Source: Ketobacter sp. (lineage in GTDB: Bacteria > Pseudomonadota > Gammaproteobacteria > Pseudomonadales > Ketobacteraceae). From it: a stretch of DNA of 64,000 nucleotides. How positions within the stretch are numbered: the first letter of the stretch is position 1; each line of letters starts with the position of its first letter. The notes under the pieces are model-generated. The model was not told where the DNA came from. It searched no databases and was given only the letters and a program-made list of their open reading frames with translations. The translations under genes and the position numbers were made by a program. Below, in pieces: positions 18,587 to 27,634 of the stretch. The stretch covers positions 1 to 64,000 of the forward strand of contig NZ_RCHN01000009.1 in NCBI RefSeq assembly GCF_003671495.1. Direction: 5' to 3'.

Positions 18587-21286
18587 TCAGCCTTTTAAAG
18601 CTTTGCCTTCCGGGGCGCTGGAATAGTTGCAAAGGAACTGGCTCATGTCGCTGCCCTGCATGGGGCGGTTGATCAGGTAGCCCTGATAGTGATCACAGTT
18701 CCATTCCTGCAGCTGCGCCAGTATCAGATCCGAATCCACGCCCTCAGCAATGACTTCGAGGCTTAACGAATGCGCCAGTGCAAGCACGGCCTGGACAATG
18801 GCAGCATCATCGCTGTCCACCAACAGGTCTTTGATAAAACTGCGATCAATTTTAATGATGTCGATGGGGTACTTCTTCAGATAACTGAGCGAGGAATAGC
18901 CGGTACCAAAATCGTCCAGGGCAACTTTCGCCCCCAGTTTCTTGATTTTCTCCAAGGCTTTGCGCGTTTGTTCGTGATCCTGCAGCAGGGTGGTTTCGGT
19001 GATTTCAACCACCAGGTTCTCGCCGCTCAAGCCGGCATCCCGGATGGCACCTTCAATGCTGGGTATCAGCATAGGGTCATGGAATTGCTTGGGACTGATG
19101 TTGACCGACATGACCGTGTTGGGCGCGACCAGTCCCTGGTCGATCCACTGCTTCAGCGTTTGCATGCAAACATGCAGTGTCCAGCGGCTGACGCCGTTAA
19201 TCAATCCGGTTTCCTCCAGCAGATACACGAACTCATTGGGCGGCAGCAGGCCCTGCTCGGGGTGCTGCCAGCGCAGCAGAGCCTCAAAGCCCACCACCTG
19301 TTTGTGCTGCACAGAGGCCTGGGCCTGAAAGTGCACATCAAATTCGGTTTTAAGTAACGCCTGATGCAGGCTGTTGCCCAGCTCCAGTTTGCGTTTGGAA
19401 GCCAGCTCCAGCTCGGGGGAAAAATACTGGAAGTTATTGCGGCCGGCATCTTTGGCACGATAGAGCGCCATGTCCGCCTGTTTGATTAATGTTTTGGCAT
19501 CGGAGCGCTTTCCTCCCAGGGCAAAACAGATGCCGATGCTGGTTGAGATATACACTTCTTTATTCTGCAGCGTAAACGGATGCTCCAGGGCTTTCAGGAT
19601 TTTTTCCGAGACGCTGGCGGCGGTCATGGCGTCCTGCAGGTCTTCCAACAGAATCATGAACTCGTCCCCCCCCAGGCGGGCGACCGTATCTTCCTGGCGC
19701 ACGCAGGATTGAATGCGCTTTGAAACCTCCACCAACATCTCATCGCCGGTGTCGTGGCCCAGGGTGTCGTTGATGTTTTTGAAACCATCCAGGTCCAGTG
19801 CCAGTAACGCCAGGGCGCCATGGCGACGCATGCGTTTCAGCGCGTGATCCAGGCGATCAAAAAACAGCATCCGATTGGCCAGGCCCGTCAGAATATCCCG
19901 CTCGGCAAGGTGGCGCAGTTTTTCCTCGGATTCGTGGTAGTAGCTGTTGTCCAGCAGGGTGGAGAGAAAGCCACAGATATCACCATCCCGATTGAGCAGA
20001 GGCCGGGCATGGAATTGTACCCAGACCTCATGCCCCCCTTCGCGCACGATCCGGCAGTCCTTGCGGAATTCCTTGCCGCTGGACAGGTGTTCATGCAATT
20101 CCGTCAGAACCTGTTCTGCATCTTCATCGTGCAGGACCCGGCTCCAGTTCAAACCGTCGATATGGGGTTCATCGGTTTGGGTAATGTCCAGCCAGCGTTT
20201 GTTGACGTAATCCGTGTGCCAGTTGCCATCGGTCTGCAGAATGCCCATGGGCGAGAGATCGGCCAGCACCCGGAAGCGTTCCAGTTCGGATTGGTGACGG
20301 GCCTGGGCATAATGCAGGTCGGTCCGGTCCCACATCATCAGGATGGTGCGTTTCTGCCCGTGCTCCTGACAGTGAAACACCGACAACTCCAGTTCTATGA
20401 GCGTTGCATCCGCCCGCAGCCCGTGGATGTGAACGCTCTCGCCGGTGGCGCTGCCGGTCACATGGGGGTTAAAGGTCTGGGATTGGTGTTCCTGGTTGAA
20501 GCGTTCCGGAATCAGGTGTTGGATGGGGCGCCGGATCATGGATTCCGCCTTGTGCCCGAAAATGCGCTCGGCGGCCGGGTTGAAGCGGAGAATGTGGTAG
20601 TCCTTGTCCAGGGTGACCATGGCCACCGGCGAGTGCGCCTCCAGCCGGCAGAAGTTTTCTTTCCAGGAATCCTTGATCAGCAGAAGACGTTTTTCTTCGG
20701 GGCTCAGGGACTGCTGGTTGTCCAGAATCCGAATCAGGCTGGCGCACAGCGACAGCAGGGGCCAGGCCCGTTTGCTGAAGTCGGAATGATAGGGCGTTGT
20801 ACTGTTGGCCACACAAATGGAGATGGAATAGTCGATCCCGGCTGGGATCGGCATCAGCAATGCGCGGGTGAGACCGGGCAATTGCGGCACGGATTTCGAC
20901 AACACAGCCAGTGATGCTTCATCAAGTACCGTTCCTCGGCTGCGGTTCAAGGCCTCATAGATGGTGCGGGTATCGGCGGTAATGGGAAGTGGAAACGGGC
21001 TGGGGTCAAATTCGGGCGAGGTGGTACGCTGCAGTACGCAGGAGCCGTTGATGAAGCGGGTGCCGCCGGGGTCGAATGCCCCTTCGAGTATGAAGGCCAG
21101 CGGCGAATCGGAAAGTCGACACAGCTCTTCCATCACCATGGAGTAGACCCGATGGCCGGAGGAAAGGTCCCACATATTGGACTGGATTCGTTCAATTGAA
21201 CGGCGCAGGAGCACGTCCTTGCGTCGACTTCCGTGTACTTCACCCATGGTGTTGGCGTTTCCAGTTGTCTGTATTTTATTATCCAA
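18587..21286 (-). CDS. PAS-containing GGDEF-EAL protein (c-di-GMP synthesis/breakdown)
   Basis: 899 residues, no membrane helix. A GAF-like N-terminal region (about 20-190) precedes two PAS domains (about 205-320 and 335-455), a GGDEF domain (about 465-625) with intact RLGGDEF and an upstream inhibitory-site RQED, and an EAL domain (about 640-890) with FEALLRW, the N/E/D metal residues and DDFGTGYSSLSYL. Both catalytic signatures look intact, so it could make or degrade cyclic di-GMP depending on its sensors. It is transcribed towards the CheB-CheR gene and lies just downstream of the foldase-like gene. Confidence 0.94.
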   Translation of the reverse strand: MDNKIQTTGNANTMGEVHGSRRKDVLLRRSIERIQSNMWDLSSGHRVYSMVMEELCRLSDSPLAFILEGAFDPGGTRFINGSCVLQRTTSPEFDPSPFPLPITADTRTIYEALNRSRGTVLDEASLAVLSKSVPQLPGLTRALLMPIPAGIDYSISICVANSTTPYHSDFSKRAWPLLSLCASLIRILDNQQSLSPEEKRLLLIKDSWKENFCRLEAHSPVAMVTLDKDYHILRFNPAAERIFGHKAESMIRRPIQHLIPERFNQEHQSQTFNPHVTGSATGESVHIHGLRADATLIELELSVFHCQEHGQKRTILMMWDRTDLHYAQARHQSELERFRVLADLSPMGILQTDGNWHTDYVNKRWLDITQTDEPHIDGLNWSRVLHDEDAEQVLTELHEHLSSGKEFRKDCRIVREGGHEVWVQFHARPLLNRDGDICGFLSTLLDNSYYHESEEKLRHLAERDILTGLANRMLFFDRLDHALKRMRRHGALALLALDLDGFKNINDTLGHDTGDEMLVEVSKRIQSCVRQEDTVARLGGDEFMILLEDLQDAMTAASVSEKILKALEHPFTLQNKEVYISTSIGICFALGGKRSDAKTLIKQADMALYRAKDAGRNNFQYFSPELELASKRKLELGNSLHQALLKTEFDVHFQAQASVQHKQVVGFEALLRWQHPEQGLLPPNEFVYLLEETGLINGVSRWTLHVCMQTLKQWIDQGLVAPNTVMSVNISPKQFHDPMLIPSIEGAIRDAGLSGENLVVEITETTLLQDHEQTRKALEKIKKLGAKVALDDFGTGYSSLSYLKKYPIDIIKIDRSFIKDLLVDSDDAAIVQAVLALAHSLSLEVIAEGVDSDLILAQLQEWNCDHYQGYLINRPMQGSDMSQFLCNYSSAPEGKALKG

Positions 21287-21340
21287 CGCTTAGTTTATAG
21301 CACAATTTACCAACAAGGGCGGTAAATCCAGGGGGCAGCA

Positions 21341-22312
21341 TCAATACATTTCGGCCCGGTCCAGGGTTTTGACCCGCAACAATTCCGGGCCCGAAAAGTA
21401 ACGTTGGCGCAACGCCGCCAGTTCAGGATCGTCTTCTGACTGAATGCGGCCGGTGGCCAGCAGGTTTTGCCTGGCGCTCGTGTAGCGGTTGTACTGGCTC
21501 ATGAATTCAGCGCTGGGCTCGCCGAAGGTAAAGTCCGGCTGCATCAGCGCACGGGCCGCCATTTGCTCGGCAATACCCTGGATCAGGTCGCGGTCGGCCC
21601 CGGTTGAGGTCGACAGGGCATTGAACAGATCCTGACTCTGGTCCAGCACTTTCTGGGCATTGGCCTGCACGGTGACGGGCAGGGCATAGACCTGCTCCTG
21701 CAGGGCCTGTTGCAGTTGGGCGACGTCCTGGCTGCTGCTGGTGACCTGTTCCACAAACTGGCGGGTGAAGGTTTCCATTTGCTGCCAGTCCTGAAACATG
21801 GCCGCGTTGGCCTCACCCAGATACTCTTGCCGGATCTGGCCTACGTGATCCAGTGCGGCCCCCAGGCTGGCAACGCCGTCCATGGGCAACAACTGCAGCG
21901 CCAGGTTGTATTCGATGTAACGGTTCAGTAAGGCTTCCAGTTGCGTGTAGGCCGGTTCTCCCAGGCGCTGGCGATAGGATTCCAGGATATGGTCTTTCCA
22001 CTGGTCTGCAGGCAGTGGCCCCTGTTGCCGGGCCAGGCTGTCGAACAGGGCCCGGGTTTCCGGGCCCGGCAGCAGATTACCCTGGCCATCCCGTCGCACG
22101 GCAAACCCTTCGATCTTCACGGCAGCGGGTTTGTCGATGGCGGCAGGCTCATGGGCAGTCTGCTGGTCAAGTTCAACCGGACGTTGGGGGCGCAGTTCAG
22201 AGGGGGTGGATGCGGCGCCCGGCGGCGGTGGGCTGTCCTCGATGCTGCCCCAGAACAGAATCGCCAGGGTCAGCAGGATAACGCTGGCGGCGATGGCCAT
22301 GACTCGCTTCAT
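21341..22312 (-). CDS. Lipase-specific foldase-like protein (Lif/lipase chaperone family), divergent
   Basis: 323 residues from the ATG at 22312, chosen because AAAGAGG lies seven bases before it; an in-frame ATG at 22366 lacks a site. One N-terminal membrane anchor (about 6-23) is followed by a proline-rich linker and an all-helical periplasmic domain. GNLLPGPETRALFDSL corresponds to the family region R-x-x-FDY-x-LSA-x-GE, but only the R-x-x-FD core is kept. The later repeats of amphipathic helices and EYLGEANAAMF fit known foldases. Such proteins fold secreted lipases in the periplasm. No secreted lipase gene is adjacent, which is unusual since lif normally follows its lipase. Confidence 0.7.
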   Translation of the reverse strand: MKRVMAIAASVILLTLAILFWGSIEDSPPPPGAASTPSELRPQRPVELDQQTAHEPAAIDKPAAVKIEGFAVRRDGQGNLLPGPETRALFDSLARQQGPLPADQWKDHILESYRQRLGEPAYTQLEALLNRYIEYNLALQLLPMDGVASLGAALDHVGQIRQEYLGEANAAMFQDWQQMETFTRQFVEQVTSSSQDVAQLQQALQEQVYALPVTVQANAQKVLDQSQDLFNALSTSTGADRDLIQGIAEQMAARALMQPDFTFGEPSAEFMSQYNRYTSARQNLLATGRIQSEDDPELAALRQRYFSGPELLRVKTLDRAEMY

Positions 22313-22407
22313 ACAGAAACCTCTTTGCTGCTTCTTGTTGTTTGGCGCGTGGTTTTTTGGCAGCAAATATTACTATGGGCAGCGCGCGATCACCAAGCTG
22401 GGTGGCA

Positions 22408-23679
22408 TCAGTTGAGTTGAATGAGGGTTTGTTGTTCTGGCTCGCAATGGGAAATCTGAGTACTGGACCAGCCGTTGCGGCCGTTCTCCTTGGATTTGTA
22501 GAGCATCTGGTCGGCGGCGCTCACCAGTTTCTCCGGGTCCAGGCTTTTCACCGGGAACACGGTGGCGGCCCCGAGGCTGGCGGTGAGGACCTTTTTCACC
22601 TGGGAGCTCTCGTGGGGGATTTCAAGGTCGACGATGCGTTGCTGGATGCGCATCAGGGTATTTTTGATCTGGGTTGCGTCGATGTTGGGGTACAGCAGAA
22701 TGAATTCCTCACCCCCGTAGCGCCCCACCAGTTCCGCCGGGCGGCTGGCCTCTTTCTTCAGGGCCCGGGCCACCTGCACCAGGCAGTGATCCCCGGCCAT
22801 GTGGCCGTAGTGGTCGTTGTACTGTTTGAAGTAATCAATGTCCAGCAGAATCACCGACAGCGGCTTTTTCTCCCGCAGGCAGCGATGCCATTCCATTTTC
22901 AGCCGTTCATCAAAGTAGCGACGGTTGGCCAGACCGGTGAGAGAGTCCTCCCGCGACAGACGCTCCAGATACTGGTTCAACAGGTCCTTTTCCGCTTTGT
23001 CGATATCCAGCAGCAGGCCCTGCAGAAACATGGCCCGTTCCCGGTGCTCGATGATGTAAGCGATGCCCATGCCGATGATGTTGGCAAACACAAAGAACGC
23101 CTGAAACTCAAACTGGGTGTAGTGGAGCGAGGTCACCTTGCTGATGATCAGCGTGGCCAGGCCGGCCAGGTGGCACCAGATCACCGTATTGTAGAAGCGC
23201 ATCTTCGACATGGCGTAAATGATGATGACCACATAGATGTTGATGGCATGAATGCCGGCCTGGCCCAGCGGATCGTGAATGGTGGTGGAGCTGACCATGA
23301 TGGCGGTGAGGGCGATCATGGCGGCCGCACCGGTATACCAGTGGAAGGCGTGGTCCAGGGCGGGCAGGCGGGCGCAGACGTTGATGGACACCAGGCCGAC
23401 GCCGGTAATCACGTAAGCTGCGGCAAACCAGCCCTTGTCCAGCTCCGCGAACTGCACGAAGGCCACGATCCCCAGCAACACATAGAGCCCCAGCAGGTAC
23501 AGGGCGTTGGACAGCATGTTCTTAAGGGCCAGTTTGCGATAGGAGGCGGCGAAGTGACGTTCCAGAAAATCCGGAAAGCGCAGCAAGCGAAAACCGGACG
23601 CCAGCACATCCTCAATCTCATGTTTGAGGGCCGGGTCGGTGATGATCAGGTTGTCGGTGCGGAGAATCAGCTGGGACAT
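22408..23679 (-). CDS. Membrane-bound diguanylate cyclase
   Basis: 423 residues. The N-terminal half holds five to six hydrophobic helices (about 55-210) of a MASE-type sensor, then a short coiled coil and a GGDEF domain (about 245-415) with DIDYFKQYNDHYGH and the active-site loop RYGGEEF. Synthesis of c-di-GMP from two GTP is expected. The inhibitory-site position five residues before GGEEF reads RPAE instead of RxxD, so product feedback may be weakened. It lies between a foldase-like gene and the HD-GYP-like gene, all on the minus strand. Confidence 0.93.
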   Translation of the reverse strand: MSQLILRTDNLIITDPALKHEIEDVLASGFRLLRFPDFLERHFAASYRKLALKNMLSNALYLLGLYVLLGIVAFVQFAELDKGWFAAAYVITGVGLVSINVCARLPALDHAFHWYTGAAAMIALTAIMVSSTTIHDPLGQAGIHAINIYVVIIIYAMSKMRFYNTVIWCHLAGLATLIISKVTSLHYTQFEFQAFFVFANIIGMGIAYIIEHRERAMFLQGLLLDIDKAEKDLLNQYLERLSREDSLTGLANRRYFDERLKMEWHRCLREKKPLSVILLDIDYFKQYNDHYGHMAGDHCLVQVARALKKEASRPAELVGRYGGEEFILLYPNIDATQIKNTLMRIQQRIVDLEIPHESSQVKKVLTASLGAATVFPVKSLDPEKLVSAADQMLYKSKENGRNGWSSTQISHCEPEQQTLIQLN

Positions 23680-23798
23680 TCGCGGTCAGGTATTACCTGG
23701 GGCATCTTTGATTATTTTTTTATTAGGTTTAGCAGACTTTGCGTCCACCTGCCTGCCCTGGCCGATGGGCGGTTGAAAAACGCACTGAAACGCCGCGT

Positions 23799-25076
23799 CT
23801 AGAGCGCACCGGCGTGGCGGAAATAGTAGCGGTCGCGGTGTTCGCTGTCCGGCGGCAGGGCCGGTTGGCTGGCCACGATAAAATCCTCACCGCCGGAGGC
23901 TTCCAGATCAAGAATGCGGCGCTTGAAGACTTGCCAGGGCTTACGCTGGTCTTCCAGGATCAGCAGCTTGGGTTTCAGCCGCGCCTTGTTCTGGCCGATC
24001 ACCACCGCCAGCCGGTCATCGTTCAGCGTCACCACCGAGCCGGTGGGGTACAGTCCGATGGCCTGGATAAACTCCTCCACCAGGGTGGCATCAAACAGGA
24101 TATCGCGCTGGGAGAACAGCTCCCGCACCGCATCAGCGGAGGATAGGGGTTCATCCCGAAAATCGTAACTGACCAGGCTTTCATAATAGTCGGACAGGCC
24201 GATCACCTGGGACAGGAAGGGAATGTGGCGGCCGGAAACACCGCGGGGAAAGCCACTGCCGTCATGGCGTTCCAGGTGATGGGACACCAGCTTCACGATG
24301 CGGCTGCTGAACTGGTCGCTGGCCCGCAGCAGTTTGACCCCCTTCATCAGGGACCACTTGAGCATCTCGTTCATGTGGGGCGTGGGGGTGCCTTTGACCC
24401 GCAGGATCTCCTGGGGAATGGTGGTGTAGCCGATCTTGCACAGCAGCGCCGCCAGGGCCAGGTCCGACATGGCATCCCGGGTCAGATCCAGGTGACGCCC
24501 GGTGAGCACGGCCCAGGAGGCTACCCGGATACTGTAATTGAGGACGTCTTCGCTGTGGGAATCAATGCGCGACAGGTAGGCAAAGGCGTCCGGGTTGCGG
24601 ATCACACTGTTCACCAGCTCGTTGGAGACATCCCGCAGATCCTGGATGCTGAGGCGGCCTTCACCGGCCATGGCCCGCAGGGTGCGTTTGATGCGATCGC
24701 GGATGCGCCGGTGCACCTTGCGCGCCTGCCGCATTTCGGCGTTCAGGTTCGTCAGCCGTTTATAGGGCCGGTCATTCTGCATGGTGCGAATACGCAGGTT
24801 CAGCAGCTCGCGGCCGTTCCTGCGCTGCTTTTCTTCGAAATACCCGGAGACGAAGGTGAATTCCTGCGCCGGGGATACACTGTTCAGGGTTCGGGATTTC
24901 TGTACATCCACGTACACCCACTTGCACAGGTGCTGGATCTTCTCCAGCTGCGCCCGGTTCTCAATGTGAAAGCCCTGAATCGGAAACGGCGTTTCGCGCC
25001 ATGGGCGATCAATGCCCGAGACGAACATGCCTATCTGTATATCATCCGTTATCAGTTTCTGAGTTCGAACGGCCAT
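23799..25076 (-). CDS. DUF3391/HD-GYP-type protein with degenerate metal site
   Basis: 425 residues. The N-terminal DUF3391 region (about 5-130, with DIQIGMFVSGIDRPW) and an HD-GYP fold (about 165-340) are recognisable, and HHLERHDGSGFPRG matches the family HHE-x-x-DGSGYP-x-G stretch. The HD dyad itself is gone: the usual ALLHDIGK reads ALLCKIGY, and DVYDAL reads DYYESL. Without these metal ligands c-di-GMP hydrolysis is unlikely, so it may be a c-di-GMP or protein-binding effector. Unlike many family members it has a long C-terminal extension of about 85 residues. It may be co-regulated with the diguanylate cyclase 119 bases downstream. Confidence 0.85.
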   Translation of the reverse strand: MAVRTQKLITDDIQIGMFVSGIDRPWRETPFPIQGFHIENRAQLEKIQHLCKWVYVDVQKSRTLNSVSPAQEFTFVSGYFEEKQRRNGRELLNLRIRTMQNDRPYKRLTNLNAEMRQARKVHRRIRDRIKRTLRAMAGEGRLSIQDLRDVSNELVNSVIRNPDAFAYLSRIDSHSEDVLNYSIRVASWAVLTGRHLDLTRDAMSDLALAALLCKIGYTTIPQEILRVKGTPTPHMNEMLKWSLMKGVKLLRASDQFSSRIVKLVSHHLERHDGSGFPRGVSGRHIPFLSQVIGLSDYYESLVSYDFRDEPLSSADAVRELFSQRDILFDATLVEEFIQAIGLYPTGSVVTLNDDRLAVVIGQNKARLKPKLLILEDQRKPWQVFKRRILDLEASGGEDFIVASQPALPPDSEHRDRYYFRHAGAL

Positions 25077-25397
25077 GGAGCAGTCAGTGGTCAGTGTGTC
25101 AGGTGGAAGTAGAACGGTTGTTTATTGTATAAATTTTATGAATTGTAATCCCCAAGTTACAAAAAATGCAAAGCGGTTCGCGGTCATTTCGTGTTGATTT
25201 ATGTAACCGGTTCAAGGGCTTTGGTCACATTTTCAATGCAAAATGGCAGCTTTGTCTCAGTGTTTCGGCCAAACAGGGGAGAAAAGGAGGTTTGGTCTCC
25301 CTCACATCAGCCATACGCTTTCTAGTGAATAGTTTCGGTACGGCTGATCCGAGGGAGTGGCGCGATCATATATACAAACTGTTACAAACGCAAGACA
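25077..25397. other. Intergenic region upstream of the HD-GYP-like gene
   Basis: 321 bases, A+T-rich at the left end. It holds a likely minus-strand promoter (25133-25162) and a short inverted repeat GGGAGA (25277-25282)/TCTCCC (25296-25301). I found no gene, and I looked for but did not find a c-di-GMP riboswitch fold. Confidence 0.5.
25133..25162 (-). promoter_or_regulatory. Possible sigma-70 promoter of the HD-GYP-like gene
   Basis: Read on the minus strand, TTGTAA (25162-25157) and TAAAAT (25138-25133) are 18 bases apart, 57 bases upstream of the start codon, in an A+T-rich patch. Confidence 0.35.
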
Positions 25398-26246
25398 TCA
25401 GGAACGATAGGTTTCGAAGGCCGCCGTGCCGATGATGATGGCCCCTCCCAGCAGGGTCATCAGCCCCGGTTCCTCCGCCAGCAGCAGGAAGGCCAGCAGG
25501 GTGCCGTACACCGGCTGCAGGCAACCGATCAAGCCCACGGTTTTCGCTTTCAGGTAGCGCAGGCTGTTGGCAAAAAAGCTGTGGGGCAGGGCGGTGAAGA
25601 GGGCGCCCAGCAACAGCAACTTCAACAGGTCATCGGCTGCCACTGCCCGGGGATCGGTGGTCATGAACGGTATGATCACCAGTCCAGCCAATACCCCCTG
25701 ATACAGAATACTGGTCTCGCCGCTGTAACCTTTCAGGTAATGACCCTGGATCACATTACGCAGGGCAAACAGGGCGGCGGAGAGCACGCCCCAGCACACG
25801 CCCTGGGTGATGTTGTTGTCCAGGTCGAATTCCGGTACCAGCAGCACAATGCCCGCCAGCATCACCAGGGCACACAGCACGTCTGAGCGGTGCGGTCGGT
25901 GGCCTTTGAAGAGGGGTTCCAGGAACACGATCATGATGGGGTAGGTGTACATAGCCACCATCCCCACCGCCACTCCGGCCACCTGCATGGCCTGGAAGTA
26001 AGTGGCCCAATGCAGGCCCAGCAGGCTGCCACCCAGCGCCATGATCAGTGCATCTCTGGGGCGCTGTAACGCCAACGGACGGCGCCGGATCAGCAACAGC
26101 GCCAGGATGACGCCCACCGCGATGAAACTGCGCCACACCGTGATGTCGGTGGCCGGCAATGCGATCAATTTGGCGAACAGACCGGTGCCGCCGAATATCA
26201 GGATGGCGCTGTGCAGGAACAGCAGGCCTTTGCGTTTATCGTCCAC
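25398..26246 (-). CDS. DMT superfamily (EamA) transporter
   Basis: 282 residues with ten hydrophobic helices arranged as two EamA repeats of about 140 residues. The first repeat starts ILIFGGTGLFAKLIALPA and the second near GVCWGVLSAALFALRNV; the PVYGTLLAFLLLAEEP stretch near the end is typical of the second repeat. It is an inner-membrane exporter or permease for a small metabolite, perhaps an amino acid or purine; substrate unknown. It is the last gene of a likely lipA-DedA/PAP2-DMT transcript, 28 bases after the fusion gene. Confidence 0.9.
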   Translation of the reverse strand: MDDKRKGLLFLHSAILIFGGTGLFAKLIALPATDITVWRSFIAVGVILALLLIRRRPLALQRPRDALIMALGGSLLGLHWATYFQAMQVAGVAVGMVAMYTYPIMIVFLEPLFKGHRPHRSDVLCALVMLAGIVLLVPEFDLDNNITQGVCWGVLSAALFALRNVIQGHYLKGYSGETSILYQGVLAGLVIIPFMTTDPRAVAADDLLKLLLLGALFTALPHSFFANSLRYLKAKTVGLIGCLQPVYGTLLAFLLLAEEPGLMTLLGGAIIIGTAAFETYRS

Positions 26247-26274
26247 GGAGTACCCGTTGCTTGGCGGATGGGAA

Positions 26275-27630
26275 TCAGGTCAGGGTGACTGGCAGGTAGC
26301 GATCCAGGATGTCACGGTAGTCCGGCAGCACCCAGAGCAGCAGGCTGATCACCCAGGCGGCCAGCGAAGCCAGGGCGACAGGCCATGGCCGTATGGTACG
26401 GAATGGCTGTTTCAGCACAAGGGTGTAGAGCAGGGCCAGCACCAGGCCGCCCAAGAGCAATCCGCCCACAACATCGGTCAACCAATGTACGGTCAAATAC
26501 AGGCGGGTGCAGGCCATGGTGGTGACCAGGATACACAGCCCGCTGAGTACGGCTTTCTGCCGGCCGGCGCTCACTCCTGGCAGGCACAGGATGGCCAGGG
26601 TGCCGAGGAACACCAGGCTCATGGTGGTGTGGCCGCTGGGGAAGGCATAGGAATCCGGAGGGATTGCCACCAGGCTTGGCCGTGGCCAGGCGAACAGGTT
26701 TTTCAAACCGAACAACAGGGTTTGCGCCAGCAGCAGGGTGCCGGCCCAGAGCCCGGCAGCATAGGCGTTGCGCTGCAGCAACAGGGCCAGGGTCACCAGC
26801 ACGCCCCACAGGGTCATGGGGGCACGATAGCCCAATTGGGTCAGGCCAATGAAGAAATCATCCAGCCAGCTGTGGCGCAGACTAAGTGCCCACAGGCTGA
26901 AGCGTTGGTTCAGGGCCATGACGGCGTCCAGTTGCATGAGCTGCGACACCATGACAAACAGGGCCAGGCAGGCCGTGCCTGACACCAGGGCCAGCAGCAG
27001 TTTGTTGCGTCGTTGCCGGATGTGGTCATGGCTCCACCACAACAACTGGGCCAGCAGCCAGCCACTGACCACCATGACCGCCAGGAACATCAGGTGACTG
27101 CCGGACAGCGCCCCTTCGCCCTCCAGGCTGGCCCCCACCAGGTAACCCGGCATCAGATAAAACGGTGCCCAGGCCAGTGCGCTCAGCATGTTGACGGTGA
27201 GGAACGAGGTCGGCTTCATCTGCATAAAGCCGGCCACCAGGGGCATGATCGGCCGAATCGGCCCCACGAAGCGCCCGATGACGATGCCCATTAATCCGTA
27301 CTGGCGGAAGAAGCGTTCACCCTTGGCAATCCACTCCGGCCGGGTTTTGAAGGGGGGCACCTGGCGGATTTTGGTGTGATAGCGGTAACCCAGCAGAAAA
27401 CTGAGGCCGTCCCCCGCCACGGCCCCTGCAAATGCCGCGAACAGCACCCACGCCGGATTGAGGCCGGTGCTGCCGGCGGCGGTGCCGGCGGCGAACAGCA
27501 GGGCCACCCCGGGTACCACGATGCCCACCAGGGCGAGGGATTCCAGAAACGACACCAGGGCGATGGCAATCAGAATCCAGTCCTGATGTTCCCCCAGCCA
27601 GTGGACCAGGGGCTCAAAGGAGGCTTCCAT
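26275..27630 (-). CDS. DedA/SNARE-associated domain fused to a PAP2 phosphatase
   Basis: 451 residues. The first ~200 are a DedA membrane protein (ESLALVGIVVPG, GRFVGPIRPIMPLVAGFMQM), now thought of as a lipid flippase for undecaprenyl phosphate or phospholipids. The second half (about 215-430) is a PAP2 phosphatase with all three motifs: KNLFAWPRP, PSGHT, and TRLYLTVHWLTD. Joining a carrier-lipid flippase to a lipid-diphosphate phosphatase suggests recycling of undecaprenyl diphosphate on the periplasmic face. That role is inference. It lies four bases after lipA, so it is co-transcribed with the lipoate genes. Confidence 0.92.
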   Translation of the reverse strand: MEASFEPLVHWLGEHQDWILIAIALVSFLESLALVGIVVPGVALLFAAGTAAGSTGLNPAWVLFAAFAGAVAGDGLSFLLGYRYHTKIRQVPPFKTRPEWIAKGERFFRQYGLMGIVIGRFVGPIRPIMPLVAGFMQMKPTSFLTVNMLSALAWAPFYLMPGYLVGASLEGEGALSGSHLMFLAVMVVSGWLLAQLLWWSHDHIRQRRNKLLLALVSGTACLALFVMVSQLMQLDAVMALNQRFSLWALSLRHSWLDDFFIGLTQLGYRAPMTLWGVLVTLALLLQRNAYAAGLWAGTLLLAQTLLFGLKNLFAWPRPSLVAIPPDSYAFPSGHTTMSLVFLGTLAILCLPGVSAGRQKAVLSGLCILVTTMACTRLYLTVHWLTDVVGGLLLGGLVLALLYTLVLKQPFRTIRPWPVALASLAAWVISLLLWVLPDYRDILDRYLPVTLT

Positions 27631-27634
27631 GGGA

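Noticed and set aside
25166-25435. Small plus-strand frame in the gap before the DMT gene
   Set aside because: No ribosome site or family resemblance and it runs into the DMT gene antisense.
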